Shown: positions 52,456 to 60,611 of the stretch, piece after piece
Position numbering within the stretch: the first letter of the stretch is position 1
How the letters are laid out: the number at the start of each line of letters is the position of its first letter
Assembly: GCA_019739215.1 (NCBI GenBank)
Contig: JAHHDR010000034.1
Span: forward strand, 183,780-247,779
Length of the DNA: 64,000 bases
Source of the DNA: Rhizobium sp.
Lineage (GTDB): Bacteria > Pseudomonadota > Alphaproteobacteria > Rhizobiales > Rhizobiaceae
Direction: 5' to 3'
Program-made: the position numbers and the translations under genes
The notes under the pieces: model-generated
Seen by the model: only the letters and a program-made list of their open reading frames with translations
Databases searched by the model: none
What the model was told of the DNA's origin: nothing

Positions 52456-53709
52456 CTAGAAGCGATCGATGCGGAACGGCGTGAGATCGACGGATGGCGT
52501 GCGGCCCATGACGAGGTCGGCCATGACGATGCCCGTGGTGGCGGAATAGGTCAGCCCGAGATGGCCGTGGCCGGTGGCGTAGAACAGCCCCTTCGTCCCG
52601 GCCGAAGCCGACAGAACGGGGATCGTGTCCGGCGTTGCGGGCCGGTGTCCCATCCATTCGGTCGTGTTCTCAACCTTGAGCGACGGCACTGCGAATTTTG
52701 CGTGTTCGACCAGGATGCGCGCCCGGCGCCAGTTCGGCGGGCGATGAAGCCCCGCCATCTCCACCGAGCCGCCGACCCGGATGCCGCCAGCGGTGGGGGT
52801 CACCATGAAGGCGCGCTCCGGCCAGATCAGCGAATAGCGGAGGTCTCCCCCGCCGCCCGGCGCCATGATCTGCGTATGATAGCCGCGCTCGGTCTCGAGC
52901 GGAATCGGCTCGCCCATGGCCCGGGAAATGTCAGCCGTCTCCATGCCCGCGGCCACCACCAGCCGGTCGGACTCGATCCGTCTCCCATCCTTGAGCAGCA
53001 CGGCGGTGACGCCCCTGATGTCGCGCTCGACGCGGGCGACATCGCCGCGCAGCAATTCGCCGCCGCGACTCTGCATGTCCTCTGCCATGCGCGTCACGTA
53101 GCCAAGGGGATCGGTGATGAAGTGGTTCTGCGGCAGCAGCACCGCCTTCACGATCGCCCGCGTCAGCAGCGGCTCGTGCGCGCGGATCGCGCCGCCGGTC
53201 AGGACCTCGTAGTCCAGCCCGTAGCGTTTCATCAGCTCGAGATTGTCGCGCCCGTCCCGAAAAGCCTGCTCGGTCTCGTAGAGCTGCAGGCAGGTGGCGT
53301 CGGAGATCAGGCTCGGCGCATTCATGTCGGCGAGCAGTTTCCTGATGTCGTCCAGCGCCCGGGTCGCGAGGCTGGCGCCGGCATCCTCGATCTCGCGCAT
53401 CCGATTGGGCCTGCCGGCGGCAAGGAAGCGCAGGAACCACGGGATCATCCTGACCGCATGGCGCGGATCGGCGGTCACGGGCGCCTGGGGGTTCATCATC
53501 CAGAACGGCAGTTTTTTCCATGTCGAAGGCCGCGATGCGGCGTCGAAGCCGTTGATCGCGATGCTGGCCATGTTGCCGAAGGACGTGCCGCGACCCGGCT
53601 CCTGCCGGTCGATCAGGATGACCTTTTCGCCGCGGGCTGAAAGTTCGCGCGCGATCGCGGTCCCCACCAGTCCCGCGCCGGCCACGACGACCGGATGTGA
53701 TGTCTGCAT
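52456..53709 (-). CDS. FAD-dependent D-amino acid dehydrogenase-like oxidoreductase
   Basis: 417 residues. The dinucleotide loop VVVAGAGLVGTAIARELSARG is followed by IDRQEPGRGTSFGNMASI and a DAO fold ending in GLFYATGHGHLGLTYSATTG. It resembles DadA and HypO-type dehydrogenases that oxidise D-proline or cis-4-hydroxy-D-proline to pyrroline carboxylates. It is placed between pxpC (two-base gap after the stop) and the hydroxyproline epimerase/dehydratase, which suggests it takes the racemase product (inference). ATG 53709 has GAAGGCGAG upstream. Confidence 0.87.
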   Translation of the reverse strand: MQTSHPVVVAGAGLVGTAIARELSARGEKVILIDRQEPGRGTSFGNMASIAINGFDAASRPSTWKKLPFWMMNPQAPVTADPRHAVRMIPWFLRFLAAGRPNRMREIEDAGASLATRALDDIRKLLADMNAPSLISDATCLQLYETEQAFRDGRDNLELMKRYGLDYEVLTGGAIRAHEPLLTRAIVKAVLLPQNHFITDPLGYVTRMAEDMQSRGGELLRGDVARVERDIRGVTAVLLKDGRRIESDRLVVAAGMETADISRAMGEPIPLETERGYHTQIMAPGGGGDLRYSLIWPERAFMVTPTAGGIRVGGSVEMAGLHRPPNWRRARILVEHAKFAVPSLKVENTTEWMGHRPATPDTIPVLSASAGTKGLFYATGHGHLGLTYSATTGIVMADLVMGRTPSVDLTPFRIDRF

Positions 53710-53711
53710 TG

Positions 53712-54698
53712 TCAGCTCGCCTTCCTCGCGATCCCGCCACCCAGAAGATGGGCGAGCCGCCGCAGTCTCAGTTCCTCGTCCCGGATCGCCGCCACCGCCG
53801 TGTCGCGTCCGACCACCTCGAACCGGATCGCCGCGCCAGACGGCGCCTGGCCGAGCTTCCAGAGATCGGTCTCGATCACATGGGCGATCTTGGGATATCC
53901 GCCGCATGTATTGGCCTCGGCAAGCTGGATCACCGCCTGGCCCGACGGCGGCACCTGGATCGTGCCCGGCATGATGCCATGCGACAAAAGTTCGGTCTTG
54001 CGTGTCAGCGCCAACACGGATCCCTCGAGCCGCATGCCCTGCCGGTTGTTGTCGGCCGACACCCGGAACTCCATGCCGAAAAGCGCCTGCCGCGCTTCGT
54101 GATTGAAGGCATCGAACTCTGCGCCCGGCATGATCCTCAGCGTCAGCGGCTCGCCGCCCGCCATGCCGCCCAGCGTATCGCGGAAATGAAAAGGGTCGAT
54201 GCTGCGGCTGGATGTCACGGCCGCCGGGGTTGAGCGGGAGCCGGTCGCAAGCCGGTCGCCACGCGCCAGCGCCCGGCCTTCCAACCCGCCGAACACGCTC
54301 TTCAGATCCGTAGCGCGTGCGCGAAGCACTTCCGGCACATCGATGCCGCCGCCGATGGTGATATAGGCGCGCGAGCCCGCCGTCGGCGGCTCGAGCCTAA
54401 GCTCGTCTCCGGCATCGGCCGTGCCGGACCACCAGGGCGGCAACGGCTGGCCATTGAGGCTCGCGCGGCAACTCGCGCCGGTAACGGCATAGCCCGCCGG
54501 CTCCAGAAATCTCAGGCGGAACGGAAACACCGCAACCTCGATGGCAGCGGCTCCCTCGGCGTTTCCGGCCAGCAGGTTGGCGATGCGCAGCGCCGGCCGG
54601 TCCATCGCACCGCCGCGGCCGATGCCCTGGTCGAGATAGCCGGGCCGGCCGAGATCCTGCACCGAGTTCATCAGGCCTGAAGAGAGAATCTCGATCAT
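53712..54698 (-). CDS. pxpC: 5-oxoprolinase subunit C / biotin-dependent carboxyltransferase family
   Basis: A 328-residue KipA/PxpC protein, starting EILSSGLMNSVQDLGRPGYLDQGIGRGGAMD and including LRLEPPTAGSRAYITIGGGI. PxpC works with PxpA and PxpB to cleave 5-oxoproline with ATP hydrolysis; the same fold serves as the carboxyltransferase part of urea amidolyase. Its start overlaps the pxpB stop by four bases. It is downstream of pxpB and upstream of the dadA-like gene. Confidence 0.92.
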   Translation of the reverse strand: MIEILSSGLMNSVQDLGRPGYLDQGIGRGGAMDRPALRIANLLAGNAEGAAAIEVAVFPFRLRFLEPAGYAVTGASCRASLNGQPLPPWWSGTADAGDELRLEPPTAGSRAYITIGGGIDVPEVLRARATDLKSVFGGLEGRALARGDRLATGSRSTPAAVTSSRSIDPFHFRDTLGGMAGGEPLTLRIMPGAEFDAFNHEARQALFGMEFRVSADNNRQGMRLEGSVLALTRKTELLSHGIMPGTIQVPPSGQAVIQLAEANTCGGYPKIAHVIETDLWKLGQAPSGAAIRFEVVGRDTAVAAIRDEELRLRRLAHLLGGGIARKAS

Positions 54699-55360
54699 TG
54701 CGGCCGCTCCGGCACGAAGCGGATACGGTCGCCCGGCCTGAACAGCGCCGGACGGCCGCGCGCAGGATCGAACAGGTCGAGCGGCGTGCGGCCGAGGATG
54801 TGCCAGCCGGACGGCGCCGTGATCGGCATGATGCCGGTCTGCGTACCGCCGATGATCACCGAGCCCTTCGGCACGCCCTGCCGTGGATTGGAGAGTCGCG
54901 GCGCCGCCAGCGAAGGATCGAGCCCCGAAAGATAGACGAATCCGGGCATGGCGCCGACCGCCGCCACCGAATAGAGCGGCGCCGTATGACGCGCCACCAC
55001 CTCCTCGATGGAGAGCGATCTGGCGCGGGCGAAGTCATCGAGGTCAATACCATCGGCACCGCCATAGAAGACCGGCACGTCGACGATCCGGCCAGGTTCT
55101 TCCGGCCGGTAGGGCGCCGCCCACAGGTCGCGCATCGATTGTTCCACCACGAAGGCATCGAGCTCCAGGGCATCGAACACGACCATCAGGTTGTTCATGC
55201 CCGGCACGGTCTCCGTCACCCCATGGATGAATTTCAGTTCGCGTGCGAGGCGCCAGACCTTCTCCTGCACATGTATGTCGAAGCTTGCGCCGGCAGCATC
55301 CAGCAGGATGGCGCCGGTGCCCTCGTGCGACAATCGCGGTTCGACTTCCTCGTGAGACAT
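54695..55360 (-). CDS. pxpB: 5-oxoprolinase subunit B
   Basis: A 221-residue KipI/PxpB protein. Marks are VTETVPGMNNLMVVFDALELD, DVPVFYGGADGIDLDDFARA, AVGAMPGFVYLSGLDPSLAAPR and SVIIGGTQTGIMPITAPSGWHILGRTPL. In B. subtilis the homologue also inhibits the KinA kinase, but with PxpC beside it the enzyme role is likelier. It is the first gene of the minus-strand arm and divergent from pxpA across 132 bp. Confidence 0.92.
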   Translation of the reverse strand: MSHEEVEPRLSHEGTGAILLDAAGASFDIHVQEKVWRLARELKFIHGVTETVPGMNNLMVVFDALELDAFVVEQSMRDLWAAPYRPEEPGRIVDVPVFYGGADGIDLDDFARARSLSIEEVVARHTAPLYSVAAVGAMPGFVYLSGLDPSLAAPRLSNPRQGVPKGSVIIGGTQTGIMPITAPSGWHILGRTPLDLFDPARGRPALFRPGDRIRFVPERPQ

Positions 55361-55384
55361 GCTGGTTCCAGACTGGGTCGAGAG

Positions 55385-55398
55385 ACTGATATATCAGT
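55385..55398. promoter_or_regulatory. Perfect 14-bp palindrome between the divergent pxp arms
   Basis: ACTGATATATCAGT reads identically on both strands and lies 24 bp upstream of pxpB and 94 bp upstream of pxpA. Its form resembles operators of GntR/FadR-type regulators (TGATATATCA core). It is A/T-rich in a GC-rich region. No regulator gene of that kind is found in the window. Confidence 0.55.
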
Positions 55399-55492
55399 TT
55401 GCCGGCCTTGCAAAGGGCCGAAAGGAATTTGCCCGGCGAATTGAAGCAGCGCCGAAAGCAGATTAGAGAATGGATCGCAGCGAGGTGCAAGA

Positions 55493-56260
55493 ATGGCTCT
55501 GACAGTCGATCTCAATTCTGACATGGGCGAGGGCTTCGGCCCCTGGAAAATGGGCGATGATGCCGCCATGCTCGATATCGTCACCTCGGCGAACATTGCC
55601 TGCGGCCTGCATGCCGGCGATCCCGAGGTGATGGCCACGACATTCGCCAGGGCGAAGGAGAAAGGCGTCTCCGTCGGCGCCCATCCCGGCTATCCGGACC
55701 TGTACGGTTTCGGCCGCCGCAACATGCCCTACACGATGGGCGAGACCGAGCGGTTGATCGCCTATCAGATCGGCGCCGCCGAGGCGATGGCCGCCTATGC
55801 GGGCCACAGGCTCACCCATGTCAAGCTCCATGGCGCGCTCGGCAACCTCAGCCAGCAGAACCGCGATGTCGCGCTTGCCGCACTTCGGGCGGTGAAAGCC
55901 GTCAATCCGAAGCTCGTCTGCCTCACCATCGCGCTGGGCGAGATGGACCGGCTCGCGGGCGAGATGGGGCTCGCGTTCCGCTCCGAGATCTTTGCGGACC
56001 GCGCCTATACCGAGGAAGGCTTCCTTGTCGACCGAAAGCTGCCGGGCGCCGTGCTGCACGACCCCGGTGAAATCGCCGAGCGCATCCTCGCCATGCTGAA
56101 CGAAGGCGCGATCCGGACGATCTCGGGACAGTGGCTGAAAACGCCGATCCATTCGATCTGCGTCCATTCCGACACGCCCTCGGCCGTCGAGATCGCCCGC
56201 TCGCTGCGCACCTCGCTCGAAGCCCAGGGCGTCGGCGTCAAACCCTTCGCGGGAGCCTGA
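55493..56260 (+). CDS. pxpA: 5-oxoprolinase subunit A (LamB/YcsF family)
   Basis: A 255-residue protein with the family start VDLNSDMGEGFGPWKMGDDAAMLDIVTSANIACGLHAGDP, followed by GVSVGAHPGYPDLYGFGRR, HVKLHGALGN and FADRAYTEEGFLVDR. PxpA is the hydrolytic subunit of the PxpABC 5-oxoprolinase. GAGGTGCAAGA precedes the ATG. Its gene is separated from pxpBC by a divergent promoter, an arrangement different from the usual pxpBCA order. The biotin carrier gene follows four bases after its stop. Confidence 0.94.
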   Translation: MALTVDLNSDMGEGFGPWKMGDDAAMLDIVTSANIACGLHAGDPEVMATTFARAKEKGVSVGAHPGYPDLYGFGRRNMPYTMGETERLIAYQIGAAEAMAAYAGHRLTHVKLHGALGNLSQQNRDVALAALRAVKAVNPKLVCLTIALGEMDRLAGEMGLAFRSEIFADRAYTEEGFLVDRKLPGAVLHDPGEIAERILAMLNEGAIRTISGQWLKTPIHSICVHSDTPSAVEIARSLRTSLEAQGVGVKPFAGA

Positions 56261-56264
56261 GCCG

Positions 56265-56687
56265 ATGGATCTGGTCCTGATCGAGAAGCTGATGCGGATG
56301 CTCGAGCAGTCGGCGTTGCAGGAGCTTGACGTCAATGACGGCGGCACCCGCATCCGCCTGGCCAAGAAGCGCACGCTGGGCCTCGACGGCTATGATGCCG
56401 CCAAAGAGCCCGACATCGCGCCGCCGCCACCGGCTGTCGAACAGGGTCCGCACCGCATCCTGTCCGGCATGACAGGCACCTTCTACCGATCGTCCGCGCC
56501 CGGCGTCGCGCCCTATGTCACGGAACGCAGCGCAGTGGTTGATGGCCAGCGGCTTGGCCTGATCGAGGCGATGAAGACCTTCAATCCCGTCGAAAGCGAC
56601 ATCGCCGGAACAGTGGTCCGCATCCTTGTCGAGGACGGCCAGCCGGTCGCGCCGGGCACGCCGCTTTTCGAGATCGACGTGCCATGA
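56265..56687 (+). CDS. Biotin carboxyl carrier protein (AccB-like)
   Basis: 140 residues. A short helical N-terminus (about 1-60) with a Pro-rich linker leads to a biotinyl domain with the target lysine K104 in LIEAMKTFNPV and the closing VRILVEDGQPVAPGTPLFEI. It would be charged by biotin ligase and serve a carboxylase. In relatives a biotin carboxylase gene (accC) follows; here there is instead a degenerate carrier overlapping by four bases. The link with pxpA suggests a 5-oxoproline or urea-amidolyase-like role, but its carboxylase partner is missing here. Confidence 0.88.
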   Translation: MDLVLIEKLMRMLEQSALQELDVNDGGTRIRLAKKRTLGLDGYDAAKEPDIAPPPPAVEQGPHRILSGMTGTFYRSSAPGVAPYVTERSAVVDGQRLGLIEAMKTFNPVESDIAGTVVRILVEDGQPVAPGTPLFEIDVP

Positions 56688-57025
56688 ACGACGCCCTTCG
56701 TGCCAGGCTCCTCGAGTTGATGAACCGGCACGGCATCGGCTGGTTCGACTATGAAGGGCCGGACGGCGCGATCGCACTCGACGCCGAAGAGCCGGAGCAG
56801 GCGCATCCGCCGATTTTCGCACGGACTGCCGGTGTCTTCCTCTGGCGTCACCCGGTCGATCGCAATGTGGCCGTCTGGCCGCGCCGTGTACGCCAGGGCG
56901 AGGTCATCGGCTGGCTCAAGATCGGCCCTCTTCTGGAGCCCGTGCGTGCTAAACAGGACGCCCTGATCCGCCGCCCCCGGCTGGTGGACGGCACGCTCGC
57001 CGGCTACGACGCCCGGCTGTTCTGA
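56684..57025 (+). CDS. Degenerate biotinyl/lipoyl-domain protein lacking the biotin lysine
   Basis: 113 residues without a clear named family. Aligned by eye with the carrier just upstream, PPIFARTAGVFLWR matches HRILSGMTGTFYRS and GWLKIGPLLEPV (76-87) matches GLIEAMKTFNPV. The ending LVDGTLAGYDARLF matches LVEDGQPVAPGTPLFEI. The AMK biotin site is replaced by IGP (proline at 82), so it cannot be biotinylated there. Its start overlaps the carrier stop (ATGA), so it is translated with it. It may be a structural or regulatory partner of the carrier. The sequence similarity is visible; the role is unknown. Confidence 0.75.
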   Translation: MNDALRARLLELMNRHGIGWFDYEGPDGAIALDAEEPEQAHPPIFARTAGVFLWRHPVDRNVAVWPRRVRQGEVIGWLKIGPLLEPVRAKQDALIRRPRLVDGTLAGYDARLF

Positions 57026-57054
57026 GATGCGAGGCAAAAAACCGTGCCTTGTCC

Positions 57055-57081
57055 TGTCGGATCGAACGACGCTCGCTCGTC
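57055..57081 (+). promoter_or_regulatory. Candidate ECF-type promoter of the DGPF gene
   Basis: TGTCGG (57055-57060) and CGTC (57078-57081) are separated by 17 bp, matching the TGTCGA / CGTC pattern I recall for ECF42 sigma factors. It lies 50-76 bp upstream of the DGPF gene whose neighbour encodes such a sigma factor. Confidence 0.5.
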
Positions 57082-57130
57082 GTGTTGCCAGGAAGGCAGA
57101 GAAGCCTCCACAAATCGAAAGGAGACGACA

Positions 57131-57553
57131 ATGCGTGTAATGGTGATCGTCAAGGCGACCGAGGACAGCGAAAAGGGCCTGATGCCCTCGACCGAAATGT
57201 TCGCGGCGATGGGAAAGTTCAACGAGGAACTGGTCAACGCCGGCGTCATGCTGACCGGAGACGGGCTCAAGCCCTCGTCCCACGGCAAGCGAATCGCATT
57301 CGATGGTCCGAGCCGCACCGTGATCGACGGGCCTTTCGCAGAGACCCGCGAACTCGTCGCCGGCTTCTGGATCTGGGAGGTCAAGGACATGGCGGAAGCC
57401 ATCGAATGGGCCAAGCGCTGCCCCAATCCGATGCCCGGACCGAGCGACCTGGAAATCCGGCCCTTCTACGAGGCGTCCGACTTCGGCGAAGAGTTCACGC
57501 AGGAATTGCGGGCGCAGGAAGACGCCCTGCGCGACAAGCTCGAGAACCGCTGA
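57131..57553 (+). CDS. YciI-like DGPF-domain protein
   Basis: 140 residues with the typical RVMVIVKATEDSEKG start, GLKPSSHGKRIAF and the DGPF signature (VIDGPFAETRELVAGFWIWEV). The fold is a ferredoxin-like YciI/DGPF dimer without a proven activity. These genes are the usual neighbours and targets of ECF42 sigma factors. ATG 57131 has AAAGGAGA upstream; an earlier in-frame ATG would cover the candidate promoter. The sigma gene begins 52 bp after its stop. Confidence 0.9.
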   Translation: MRVMVIVKATEDSEKGLMPSTEMFAAMGKFNEELVNAGVMLTGDGLKPSSHGKRIAFDGPSRTVIDGPFAETRELVAGFWIWEVKDMAEAIEWAKRCPNPMPGPSDLEIRPFYEASDFGEEFTQELRAQEDALRDKLENR

Positions 57554-57605
57554 ACCCGGGGTAGCCGGGTTGACATCGGCGGCGCTGGCTTTCTAACTCG
57601 TCGGC

Positions 57606-58871
57606 ATGACCGCCGAGGCTGAAATCCACCGCACGATCGAAACCGTGTTCCGCATGGAGCGGGCGAAGCTGATTGCCGGCCTCGCCCGCATGGTACGCGA
57701 CGTGTCCCAGGCCGAGGAACTGGCGCAGGATGCGCTGGTCACTGCGCTCGCCGACTGGCCCGTCAACGGCGTGCCCCGCAATCCCGGCGCCTGGCTGATG
57801 GCGGCGGCAAAGCGGCGAGCCATCGACGGCTTTCGCCGCAACAAGATGCTCAGGCGCAAGCATGAGGAACTCGGCCGCGACCTCGAAGGCGTCAGCGACA
57901 CCAGCATCGAGGACCTCGAAGCTGCCATGGACGACGATCTGGGCGACGAACTGCTGGGGCTGATCTTCACCGCCTGCCACCCGATCCTGACGCGGGAAGC
58001 GCGGGCGGCGCTGACGCTGCGCCTCATCGGCGGTCTCACAATGGACGAGATCGCCCGCGCCTTCCTGTCGAACGAGGCGACGATCTCCCAGCGCATCCTG
58101 CGCGCCAAGAAGAAGATCGCCGAAGCCGGACTGACATTTGAGGTGCCGCGCGGCCCCGACCGCGCCAAACGCCTCGCCTCGGTGCTCGAAGTCGTCTACC
58201 TGATCTTCAACGAAGGCTATTCGGCCACGGCGGGCGAAGACCTGATCCGGCCATCGCTCTGTGCCGAAGCCCAGCGGCTTGGCCGCATTCTCGCCGGGCT
58301 CGCAGGCGAGGAGCCGGAAGTCTTCGGCCTGCTGTCGCTGATGGAAATCCAGGCCTCGCGGCTTCACGCCCGCATCGCACCGGACGGATCGGCCATTCCA
58401 CTCAACGAGCAGAACCGTGCCCGATGGGACCACATGCTGATCCGCCGCGGCCTGCTGGCGCTGGACCGCGCCATCGCGCTCGGTGGCGCAGACGGCCCCT
58501 ATGCCCTGCAGGCCGCGCTGGCTGCCTGCCATGCCCGCGCCCGACGGATGGAGGATACGGACTGGGCGCAGATTGCTTCGATCTACGATCGGCTGCGCGA
58601 GGTCATGCCGTCACCGGTGGTCGATCTCAACCGCGCCGTGGCGCATGGCATGGCCTATGGGCCGGACGTGGCGCTGGAACTGATCGGGGAGATCGAAGCC
58701 GAGGGGTTGCTGGACAACTACGCGCCCCTGCCGGCTGCGCGGGCCGACAGCCTGTTCAGGGCGGGACGAGTGGCCGAGGCACGGCCCCATTTCGAACGCG
58801 CCGCCGCGATGACCCGCAACATCAGGGAGCGGGAGTTTCTGCTGAAACGGGCCGCACAATGCGGCGCATGA
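57606..58871 (+). CDS. ECF42-type RNA polymerase sigma factor with C-terminal extension
   Basis: 421 residues. Sigma-2 covers about 8-85 (RMVRDVSQAEELAQDALVTALADWP) and sigma-4 about 110-170 (TLRLIGGLTMDEIARAFLSNEATISQRILRAKKKI). A long helical C-terminal extension (about 180-421; VYLIFNEGYSATAGEDL, NEQNRARWDHMLIRRGLLALDRAI) is TPR-like and typical of the ECF42 group. In that group the extension replaces an anti-sigma factor and the target is the adjacent DGPF gene. No clear ribosome site precedes the ATG. It converges on corC. Confidence 0.9.
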   Translation: MTAEAEIHRTIETVFRMERAKLIAGLARMVRDVSQAEELAQDALVTALADWPVNGVPRNPGAWLMAAAKRRAIDGFRRNKMLRRKHEELGRDLEGVSDTSIEDLEAAMDDDLGDELLGLIFTACHPILTREARAALTLRLIGGLTMDEIARAFLSNEATISQRILRAKKKIAEAGLTFEVPRGPDRAKRLASVLEVVYLIFNEGYSATAGEDLIRPSLCAEAQRLGRILAGLAGEEPEVFGLLSLMEIQASRLHARIAPDGSAIPLNEQNRARWDHMLIRRGLLALDRAIALGGADGPYALQAALAACHARARRMEDTDWAQIASIYDRLREVMPSPVVDLNRAVAHGMAYGPDVALELIGEIEAEGLLDNYAPLPAARADSLFRAGRVAEARPHFERAAAMTRNIREREFLLKRAAQCGA

Positions 58872-58935
58872 ATGATGCGCCCTAAGCAACGCGCCAGTGC
58901 TATCGGGGAACTTGGCGGATCCGCGCGGATTTCGC

Positions 58936-60084
58936 TCAGGCGTTTCCGTCTGCGCCGTTCTCGGCAGCGTCCGCCTGCTCGGTCTCCTCGCGCGCCTTCG
59001 CCCGCTTCAGTGCCGTCTTGCTCCGCGAAATCCGCACCTTCTTGATCCGTCGAGGATCGGCATCGAGCACATGGAACTCGAACCCCGGAATTGCCTGCAC
59101 GACCTCTCCGCGGGCGGGAATGCGACCAAGCTCGGCATAGATCAGACCGCCCAGCGTATCGACTTCCGTGAGTTGTTCCGTGACGTCGAATTCCGGGCCG
59201 ATGGCCGCGGCGATCTCTTCGAGCTCCACCCGCGCATCGGCGATGAACGTGTCGTCCGCCTGCCGGCTGAACATCGCTTCCTCGTCGTCGTGCTCGTCCT
59301 CGATATCGCCGACCAGCATCTCGACGATGTCCTCCAGCGAGGCAAGGCCGTCCGTGCCGCCATACTCGTCGATGACCAGCGCCATCTGGATGCGCTCGGC
59401 CTGCATCTTCACCATCAGTTCCGAAGCCAGCATCGACGGCGGCACGAAGAGAACTGGGCGAATGATGCCAGCATCGGCGATCGTGGTGTCGGCATTGACG
59501 CGGGCGAGGTCGAAAGGCTTCGACCGCGATTTCGGCGCGGCGGTGCCGTCGGGCAGCGGCAGCGCCGCCGGCTTGGCCTGCGTCCGCCGCTTGTTGCGGC
59601 TTTCCTTGATCATGTAGCCGAGCAGGTCGCGGATATGGACCATCCCCTTGGGGTCGTCGAGCGTCTCGCGATAGACCGGCATGCGGGAGCGTCCGGTTTC
59701 ATGCAGCAGCATCATCAGTTCGCCAACCGGAGTATCCTGGTCGACGGCCTCGATCTCGGCGCGCGGCACCATGACGTCCTCGACACGAACTTCCCGGAAG
59801 CGAAGGATGTTCTTGAGCATGGCGCGCTCGACCGGCGAGAAGCCGATCGCGGCACCCTCCTCCGTCTCGAGCACGCCTGCGAGATCGTCGCGCAGGCTCG
59901 AAGCGTTTTGTGGCCGGAGAATGCGGGCCACCTTTGCCCAGATCGACTGCCGTGGGGCACCGTTGCTGGGCGCGGCAGTACTGGGCGCGGTGGTACTGTC
60001 GCCCTTCGTACCGGAGCCGCTGTCCTCGCCCTTGGAGGACGGCTCGATTGCCGCGTCATGCGACCGTGTGGAATATTCGCTCAT
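58936..60084 (-). CDS. CorC/HlyC-family CBS-domain protein
   Basis: A 382-residue soluble member of the CorC/TlyC family. After a low-complexity Ser/Thr/Ala-rich start, a CBS pair begins at MVPRAEIEAVDQDTPVGELMML and continues through MALVIDEYGGTDGLASLEDIVEMLVGDI. A C-terminal CorC_HlyC domain (EVDTLGGLIYAELGRIPARGE) follows. There is no DUF21 membrane region. Proposed roles include magnesium/cobalt efflux support and nucleotide-dependent envelope functions. It lies 20 bp after ybeY in the conserved chain. In rhizobial relatives I recall lnt follows; here it does not. Confidence 0.9.
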   Translation of the reverse strand: MSEYSTRSHDAAIEPSSKGEDSGSGTKGDSTTAPSTAAPSNGAPRQSIWAKVARILRPQNASSLRDDLAGVLETEEGAAIGFSPVERAMLKNILRFREVRVEDVMVPRAEIEAVDQDTPVGELMMLLHETGRSRMPVYRETLDDPKGMVHIRDLLGYMIKESRNKRRTQAKPAALPLPDGTAAPKSRSKPFDLARVNADTTIADAGIIRPVLFVPPSMLASELMVKMQAERIQMALVIDEYGGTDGLASLEDIVEMLVGDIEDEHDDEEAMFSRQADDTFIADARVELEEIAAAIGPEFDVTEQLTEVDTLGGLIYAELGRIPARGEVVQAIPGFEFHVLDADPRRIKKVRISRSKTALKRAKAREETEQADAAENGADGNA

Positions 60085-60104
60085 TGCCTCGACTGTCGTT
60101 GTGG

Positions 60105-60611
60105 TCAGTCCCGGTAGGGATCGGCAAGGCCCAGTTCCGCCAATATGCGGGTTTCGAGCCCTTCCATGACCTCGGCTTCCTCTTCCGTCATGTGGTCGTA
60201 GCCGAACAGGTGCAGGAAGCCGTGCACCAGCAGATGGGTCAGATGATCATCGAACGCAATACCAAGGTCAAGGGCCTCGCGGCGCAATGTCTCCTCGGCA
60301 AGCACGATATCGCCCAGCATCGACCCCGGCTTTCCACCGGGTTGAAGGGGAAAAGCGGGAAAAGACAAGACGTTGGTCGGCTTGTCCTGGTTCCGCCATT
60401 CCCGGTTGACGGCCCTTATAGCGTCGTCGTCGGTGAACACCAGTGAAATCTCGACCGGCGCGTCGGGAAAGGGTTGGGCAAGGCGATCGGCCAGATGACC
60501 CGCCGCATGCTCGAGCACGCGACCGGCACGAGCCTCCAGCAGCGCCTCGTCCGGCCAGCCCCCGGCCTCCACGCCGAACTGGATATCCAGCCTGTGTCGG
60601 GCATCGACCAT
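60105..60611 (-). CDS. ybeY: Endoribonuclease YbeY (rRNA maturation factor)
   Basis: 168 residues with the zinc motif HGFLHLFGYDH (H130, H134, H140) and the conserved arginine region NREWRNQDKPTNVLSFP. YbeY processes the 3' end of 16S rRNA and takes part in ribosome quality control. Its ATG overlaps the phoH stop by one base. Length and motifs are normal. Confidence 0.96.
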   Translation of the reverse strand: MVDARHRLDIQFGVEAGGWPDEALLEARAGRVLEHAAGHLADRLAQPFPDAPVEISLVFTDDDAIRAVNREWRNQDKPTNVLSFPAFPLQPGGKPGSMLGDIVLAEETLRREALDLGIAFDDHLTHLLVHGFLHLFGYDHMTEEEAEVMEGLETRILAELGLADPYRD

